Below are positions 5,292-9,533 of a stretch of 9,533 nt of DNA, in pieces. Under the pieces are notes generated by a model. It was given only the letters and a program-made list of their open reading frames with translations, had not been told where the DNA came from and searched no databases. The DNA is from Thermoplasmata archaeon (GTDB lineage Archaea; Thermoplasmatota; Thermoplasmata; UBA10834; DTMW01). Position 1 is the first letter of the stretch, and every line of letters starts with the position of its first letter. Position numbers and translations under genes: made by a program. The stretch lies in assembly GCA_029858465.1 (NCBI GenBank), contig JAOUEZ010000037.1, positions 1 to 9,533 of the forward strand, written 5' to 3'.

Positions 5292-7715
5292 TCATGCGGA
5301 ATGTCTCAGATGGCTTATGCCCTGCTCGTCCTCGTAGACCTCGAGGAGATTGCTGAGCTGATCCCTGACATCATCGATATGCGTGATCAGTATTATCTGC
5401 CTGAACTGGCTGCTGAGAGAATTGAATGAGAGCAGCAGGTTCCTTTTTCTCGCCGCATCCTGCGATCCGAATATCTCGTCGAGGACGAGGAGGTTTATCC
5501 CTTCCGTCAGAGTCCTCTCCGCTATAACGCGGGATATCGCAAGCCTGAGGCAGAGGTTGGCAAGATCAGACTCGCCCCCAGAAAACCTGTCAAGCACGTG
5601 CGATTCTCCCCCATCATCAATGAAGATATTGTACCTCTCATCAAGTGTGAGTCTTTCGTACCTTCCGTCCGTCAGCTGGCCGAGGAGATCGCTTGCGATT
5701 TGAGAAAGCGTCGGGATAATCCTCGAGATGAGATTGTTCCGGAAGCTCTTCATTATCTCATCCAGCTTTGCCATGTACCGCAGCTCGTCCTCGATGTCCT
5801 TGACCTTGCTCTCGGAGGCGCCGATCGATGCGATTTCCTTTTCGATCGATGCGCGTTCCGATGCCGAGGATTCCCGGGATTCTGTGAATTTCAAGATGGA
5901 CTCATACAACTCATTCGATTTTTCCCGCAGCTCAGCCGCTCTCTTCTCAGCTTCCTCGAGGCTCGTCTCTAAGAGTTCTGCCTCAGTTGAATCATATTTG
6001 AATTTCTCAAGAGCCGTCTCAAGATCCTTTATTTCGGATCCAGTCTTCCTTTCAGATGATTCGAATTCGTCGATCTTATCCGCAACTGCGGTCAGGACAA
6101 GGAGTCGGTCTCTTTCCTGCGTCCTGAGATCAATTGACGAGGAGAGCTTCTCGAGTTCCGATGCTGAGAACTCGATTTGACTAACCTCTTTCGTTTCCTT
6201 CTCGAGATTTGCGATCTTGTCTTTTGTCCTCTTCATCTCGTTCCGATTGAGCTCTATGCCTTTTTCCAGCTGCGCGCACTCTCTCTCTTTGCCAGAAAGT
6301 ATGTCGAGCTTCCTATCGAGAGCTTCAAGTTTCCTCTTCCTATCTGAGATGGTGCTCTCGGCCTCGCTCTTAAATTTTTCGAGCGATTCAAGTTCCCGCT
6401 CGACGCTTTCAACCGATTCACTGAGCTTCGCTGTCAGGCCTTCGTAATGTTTCCCCAATGGACGCTCGCAGGTCGGGCATTGGCTATCAGGGCCCAATTT
6501 GTCTATCTGAGTGAGATGATCCCTGTCCGTCTTCAGTTGATTTTTAGAATTTTTGATCCTCTCGTTTAGCTCAGATTGCCTCTGTTTTGCACCGGATAAT
6601 TCTTCTTCGGTCTCAATCCTGTCTTTCTTTATCCCATCCAATTTCTTAATTTCCTCTGACAGCCTCTCTTTTGACATAATCTGGCTGTCGATATCTTTCT
6701 CGACTGCCTGCGCCTCTTTCCGCATCTCATCAAGTTGCTTCTTCATTTCCATGAAGCGTTCAAAATCGCGCTTTCTCTTCTGAAGTTCTTCGTACTTTTT
6801 CTTCAATTCAGCGATTTCTTTCTCGATAGCCGATTGTTTTTCTACTGATTTTTTCGCATTTTTCGCTTCTTCCAGATCCCGTCTGATTCTTTCTAATTCA
6901 TCTTTTTTCGAATTTAGACTAGCCTTCGTGAGCTTGATCTGATTCTCGATCGCGGACAACTCTTTTAGCCTCGAATTGATTTCGTCCGTCCTCGAATCGA
7001 GTTTCTTCTCTTTTTCGATCAATTCCGATTGTTGCTTCCTTAATGATTCGATTTTTTTATCGCTTGCTTCCTTAATCTTCTCCAATTCATTCTTTCTGAT
7101 ATTGAGTGCATCTTTTTTCGATTTCCCATCGTCCCCTAATGTCATCATCCTCAGGTCATCCACCCTGCCGCGCTGATATCTGTTATCCGTCCCGATCTCC
7201 TTTATGATGTCATCCAGCCTGTCAATTCCCAGCATTCTGACGACCGTATCCCTCCGTTGGCTGTCGGGCAGGGAGGACAATGCCGCAAGATCTTTCTGCC
7301 TTGCGAACACCGAGACGAAGAATGACTTGTAATCCATCCCCAGCTTCCTCTCGATCTCCTGCGTGACCTCGGTCGCACCTGTGGCGACGGTTTTTCCGTT
7401 TATCTTCAAGGAGGCGTCGATCGACAATGATTTCCCGGTCATTTCTCTTGAGACGACAAATTCGTCCCCGCCGTATGAGAATTCGAGTTTGACAGATGTC
7501 GGCTCGCGTTGGGAAGCCCCACTCCTCCTGATGCTCTTCTTCTCCCCGCGATCTATTTCTTTTCTGTTTCCGAACAGTGCCCATGCGATTGATTCTACAA
7601 GCGTGGATTTTCCGACCCCGTTCTTCCCGACTATGCCTATTACTCCGTCTCCGAGTTCGAGCTGGGCATGGGCGAATTTTCTATAGTTTTTCAGCTCGAG
7701 ATAGTTGATTTTCAT
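5292..7715 (-). CDS. rad50: DNA double-strand break repair ATPase Rad50
   Basis: 807 residues, an SMC-like ABC ATPase that partners Mre11 to tether and process DNA ends. Order of parts: N-terminal ATPase lobe with Walker A GKNGVGKST (30-38) and a Q-loop region FARQKDLAAL near 140; a charged coiled coil rich in Lys, Glu, Arg and Leu (about 190-405); the zinc hook CPTC at 413-416, almost exactly mid-protein; the returning coiled coil (about 430-680); and the C-terminal lobe with signature FSGGES (711-716), Walker B LLVLDE with D746/E747, D-loop GSQD, and His779 in ITHIDD. All catalytic elements are intact. It is a little shorter than the well-studied Pyrococcus protein, through shorter coils. 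The ATG overlaps the mre11 stop (ATGA), with a strong G-rich ribosome site just upstream, so translation is probably coupled. Its stop abuts that of the DUF72 gene. Confidence 0.98.
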   Translation of the reverse strand: MKINYLELKNYRKFAHAQLELGDGVIGIVGKNGVGKSTLVESIAWALFGNRKEIDRGEKKSIRRSGASQREPTSVKLEFSYGGDEFVVSREMTGKSLSIDASLKINGKTVATGATEVTQEIERKLGMDYKSFFVSVFARQKDLAALSSLPDSQRRDTVVRMLGIDRLDDIIKEIGTDNRYQRGRVDDLRMMTLGDDGKSKKDALNIRKNELEKIKEASDKKIESLRKQQSELIEKEKKLDSRTDEINSRLKELSAIENQIKLTKASLNSKKDELERIRRDLEEAKNAKKSVEKQSAIEKEIAELKKKYEELQKRKRDFERFMEMKKQLDEMRKEAQAVEKDIDSQIMSKERLSEEIKKLDGIKKDRIETEEELSGAKQRQSELNERIKNSKNQLKTDRDHLTQIDKLGPDSQCPTCERPLGKHYEGLTAKLSESVESVERELESLEKFKSEAESTISDRKRKLEALDRKLDILSGKERECAQLEKGIELNRNEMKRTKDKIANLEKETKEVSQIEFSASELEKLSSSIDLRTQERDRLLVLTAVADKIDEFESSERKTGSEIKDLETALEKFKYDSTEAELLETSLEEAEKRAAELREKSNELYESILKFTESRESSASERASIEKEIASIGASESKVKDIEDELRYMAKLDEIMKSFRNNLISRIIPTLSQIASDLLGQLTDGRYERLTLDERYNIFIDDGGESHVLDRFSGGESDLANLCLRLAISRVIAERTLTEGINLLVLDEIFGSQDAARKRNLLLSFNSLSSQFRQIILITHIDDVRDQLSNLLEVYEDEQGISHLRHSA

Positions 7716-8824
7716 TTCTCCCCCCTCGCGAAGAGGTCCAGCGCGAGCTTTTCAAGCCGTTTCTTGTCAAAATTCTCAGCAGAGGTCTTCTGGAGAAATT
7801 GAGAAAACTCTTCCTCGAGTCTTCCAATATGAGGGTTCTCGCTCTGTATCAGCTGCTCCTCTTCTCTGTTCATAATCTTGAGTTCAAAGTTCAGCGCGGA
7901 GTCCACCTGTCTTCTGATGGAATTCATATCAAGGTCTCTCTGGGTGTCCCTCGAAAGACCTGACAGAGTCATTCTTAGGATTGCTCCATCGATGTCCCTC
8001 GATTCGATCTCGCGAATCAATGTCTTCTTGACTGAGGCCGCGTCTGATCCCGACACATCGATGGTTGGCATATCTATCATTTTTCTGGTTTTGATAGGCA
8101 TAAATTTTCTGATGTTTCGCTCCAAATCAAGCGATACATAGCCCTTCTCGACACCGGCCTCTGATATGCTCGCTCTCTCTGTCGATCCTGCATAGCAGCA
8201 ATTATCTGTTATCTCAACAAAGTTGTGATAATGGCCAAGAGCGACATAGTCCGCTTCTCGGTCTATCTCCGACGAGGTCATCAGGAGTTCGTTGATCTCA
8301 TTAGTCCTGAATACGCCGAGGCCAACCACGCCAGTATGCATCATCACGATTCTTTTATTCTCGCTCTTCTTCTCCGAAATCTTTTTTGTTCCTTCCTTGA
8401 ATCTTTCGTCATTCGTGTGAGGAAGGGCGAGTATCTCGACGCCTTCTTTGTCGATGATTTTCAGGTCCCCCTCATAGACGAGATCGCAATTCTCAAGATG
8501 TTCAAGTATCCTGAAAACGCTCCCTGTTTCGCTCAGTCTCGGGGTCTCATGATTGCCGGATATTGCGACGAACCCTATCCCGGCCTCCGAGAGCCTCCTT
8601 ATCTGTTCCATTGCGAACGATATCGCACGATTTGAGGGTCTGACCGAATCGAATAGGTCGCCCGTATGAATCACGAGGCTCGGACGGTCTCTCAGGGAAG
8701 CGTCTACAAAGCGCTCGAAGGCATCGTTGAAGTCCGCCTCTCTTTGGTTGAGGCCCCTCTCGGAATCGATCTTCGAATAGGCCGTATATCCGAGATGAGT
8801 GTCCGATACATGGAAGATTTTCAT
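7712..8824 (-). CDS. mre11: DNA double-strand break repair nuclease Mre11
   Basis: 370 residues, a calcineurin-like phosphoesterase with two-metal (Mn) active site that resects and opens DNA ends together with Rad50. All metal and catalytic residues of the family can be placed: Asp8 and His10 (SDTHLG), Asp56 (HTGDLFD), Asn91 and His92 (GNHE), His163 (MMHTG), and His198/His200 (GHYH). The capping domain follows (about 235-300), and the charged C-terminal helices (about 320-370) fit the Rad50 coiled-coil-binding region. The ATG start gives the canonical MKIFHVSDTHLG beginning; no nearby alternative exists, as the next Met is residue 72. It is first in a two-gene operon, overlapping rad50 by 4 bp. 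No herA or nurA gene, often next to this pair in thermophilic archaea, is present in the window. Confidence 0.98.
   Translation of the reverse strand: MKIFHVSDTHLGYTAYSKIDSERGLNQREADFNDAFERFVDASLRDRPSLVIHTGDLFDSVRPSNRAISFAMEQIRRLSEAGIGFVAISGNHETPRLSETGSVFRILEHLENCDLVYEGDLKIIDKEGVEILALPHTNDERFKEGTKKISEKKSENKRIVMMHTGVVGLGVFRTNEINELLMTSSEIDREADYVALGHYHNFVEITDNCCYAGSTERASISEAGVEKGYVSLDLERNIRKFMPIKTRKMIDMPTIDVSGSDAASVKKTLIREIESRDIDGAILRMTLSGLSRDTQRDLDMNSIRRQVDSALNFELKIMNREEEQLIQSENPHIGRLEEEFSQFLQKTSAENFDKKRLEKLALDLFARGEK
7718..7727 (-). promoter_or_regulatory. rad50: G-rich ribosome binding site for rad50 inside the mre11 end
   Basis: On the minus strand GAGGGGGGAG ends 2 nt before the rad50 ATG (7715-7713), within the last mre11 codons. 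It complements the anti-Shine-Dalgarno pyrimidines in part. The second gene of this operon thus has a leader-type site, while the first gene appears leaderless. Confidence 0.65.
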
Positions 8825-8836
8825 GATAGGCCCTGT

Positions 8837-8855
8837 CCATATATTCCCATATATT
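8837..8855 (-). promoter_or_regulatory. mre11: Tandem TATA elements upstream of mre11
   Basis: Two identical 9-mers (AATATATGG on the minus strand) lie at 8847-8855 and 8837-8845, separated by 1 base, that is a 10-bp period. The distal copy is centred 27 bp before the mre11 ATG and so predicts a leaderless transcript. The proximal copy is centred only 17 bp before ATG and would start transcription inside the gene, so it is either a non-functional duplicate or a regulatory element. Confidence 0.7.
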
Positions 8856-9040
8856 AGCCATTAGGCGTTCTTGCTTACCGTATGAATTTTTTTCTTATTT
8901 TCATCCGAATTAAAAGAACCTCTTTTCGAGTTTCTTTTTCACTGTATCTCCCAGGGTTTTCAATCAATAATCTGCCGATTCGTACTTAATCATGATGAAT
9001 GGTCTTTCGAAATTGGAAAGGCGCTGATTTCTCAGAAACG
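8856..9040. other. Divergent mre11/ftsZ-like intergenic region, no gene seen
   Basis: This 185-bp stretch lies within the 247-bp gap between divergent genes. It is pyrimidine-rich on the plus strand, with T-runs at about 8886-8902 and 8934-8940. No convincing open frame, tRNA or snoRNA-like gene is seen. The T-rich segments could stop antisense transcription from the mre11 side or simply be low-complexity spacer. Confidence 0.5.
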
Positions 9041-9047
9041 ATAAATA
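9041..9047 (+). promoter_or_regulatory. TATA box of the FtsZ-like gene
   Basis: ATAAATA, preceded by purine-rich GAAACG, is centred 28 bp before GTG 9072. This places the transcript start at or next to that codon and supports a leaderless GTG start. The in-frame stop TGA at 9066-9068 excludes any start further upstream. Confidence 0.6.
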
Positions 9048-9071
9048 GGCTGCTTTTCCATCAAATGAAGC

Positions 9072-9533
9072 GTGTCGCCTGCTCTTCTCACCTTTGGGAC
9101 GAAGGAGGATTCGCCTCCTCTGCGCTTCAAAATTTTCGGCCTCGGCGGAGCCGGCTGCAATCTTATCACAAGATCCGCATTTCCAAGCGTTGCAGTCGGA
9201 TCTGCTCCTCACGAAGTCGATAAGTGCGTCAACTCCACAAGGTTGATCATGTCTGCCGAGGAGCTTCAAAGCTATGCGGACATTGATCCGGGCATTCTGA
9301 CGCCAAACATGCTTCCTTCAGATATCAGGAATTGCTTCTACGACCATGACATATCCATCCTTACCGCCGGGCTTGGCGGGGCGACTGGAAGCAAAGGCAT
9401 CAAGCTGTTCTCATCGGCGTCGAGAAAAATGTCGAGGGGTTCGATATCCATCGTCTCCATGCCCTTCTCAGTCGAGAGCGAGAATCGTAGAAAGACCGCG
9501 AGAGAGACTCTGAATGATCTCACAAACAGGAGC
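9072..9533 (+). CDS. Divergent FtsZ/tubulin-superfamily GTPase, N-terminal part (3' end outside window)
   Basis: 154 residues from GTG 9072; the frame continues past the window end. An in-frame TGA at 9066 and the TATA box 28 bp upstream fix the start. After a leader (MSPALLTFGTKEDSPPLRF) comes KIFGLGGAGCN (20-30), the T1 nucleotide loop of FtsZ-type proteins. DISILTAGLGGATGSKG (about 93-109) corresponds to the beta-strand plus T4 'tubulin signature' loop (canonical GGGTGTG), here GGATGSKG. SIVSMPFSVESENRRKTARETLNDL (about 126-148) matches the FtsZ segment 'V-x-x-P-F-x-x-E-x-x-x-R'. The canonical NTD (T2) and GAGG (T3) motifs are not recognisable; their place is taken by VAVGSAPHEVDKCVN and ADIDPGILTPNML. 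It is thus an FtsZ homologue unlike canonical FtsZ1/FtsZ2, and may be a non-canonical archaeal paralogue with altered GTP handling. Role in division, shape or membrane remodelling is unknown. Divergent from mre11. Confidence 0.85.
   Translation, partial: MSPALLTFGTKEDSPPLRFKIFGLGGAGCNLITRSAFPSVAVGSAPHEVDKCVNSTRLIMSAEELQSYADIDPGILTPNMLPSDIRNCFYDHDISILTAGLGGATGSKGIKLFSSASRKMSRGSISIVSMPFSVESENRRKTARETLNDLTNRS

Noticed and set aside
5383..7176. Several plus-strand open frames opposite rad50, rich in Ser, Leu and Phe
   Set aside because: They are antisense images of the Lys/Glu-rich coiled-coil codons of rad50 and show no independent protein features.
7712..8824. Possible HerA-NurA resection cluster with Mre11-Rad50
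   Set aside because: Neither flank holds herA or nurA: one side is a DUF72 gene and the other an FtsZ-like gene, so the usual four-gene cluster is not present in the window.
8992..9027. Box C-like ATGATGA (8992-8998) and box D-like CTGA (9024-9027), a possible C/D guide RNA
   Set aside because: Only one C and one D element are found, with no internal C'/D' pair, no terminal stem and no supporting promoter; such short motifs arise by chance.
8999..9223. Plus-strand open frame of 74 codons at the start of the FtsZ-like gene
   Set aside because: It is in a different frame from the FtsZ-like protein, whose T1 loop GLGGAGCN is unambiguous in the frame starting at GTG 9072; its own translation is Arg/Ser-rich with no motif.

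Overview
The window looks like chromosomal DNA from a euryarchaeon. The evidence is an archaeal-type prolyl-tRNA synthetase, a short archaeal-type ribose-phosphate pyrophosphokinase, an Mre11-Rad50 pair with a zinc hook, a tungsten-type aldehyde:ferredoxin oxidoreductase fragment, an FtsZ/tubulin-superfamily gene, and TATA boxes about 26-28 bp upstream of several start codons. I lean towards the Thermoplasmatota because of the gene mix and leaderless-style promoters, but this is inference and I have low confidence below phylum level. Of the eight visible stop codons, seven are TGA, one is TAG and none is TAA.

Layout. Bases 1-561 hold the 3' end of an AOR-family gene (+). Bases 659-1579 encode a secreted, membrane-anchored protein of unknown function (+), followed by a 71-residue two-helix membrane protein (1680-1895, +). 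Opposing these is a minus-strand pair, prs (3351-4202) then proS (1901-3301), which may be partly co-transcribed. A DUF72 protein (4398-5291, +) meets the end of rad50 with no base between the two stop codons. The minus-strand mre11-rad50 operon (8824 down to 5292) has a 4-bp stop/start overlap. A divergent intergenic region (8825-9071) then separates mre11 from a divergent FtsZ-like gene (9072 to the window end, +).

How the genes work together. Mre11 and Rad50 form the double-strand-break end-processing nuclease/ATPase. Prs makes PRPP for nucleotide and histidine synthesis, and ProS charges tRNA-Pro. The remaining genes are not obviously linked to these. Genes are tightly packed and convergent ends abut. 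The U-rich tract expected to terminate proS lies inside the lysine-codon tail of the opposing small membrane gene. No RNA gene, CRISPR array or insertion sequence was found. The most notable item is the FtsZ-like gene, whose nucleotide-binding loops depart from canonical FtsZ. I see no clear, wholly new multi-gene system here.
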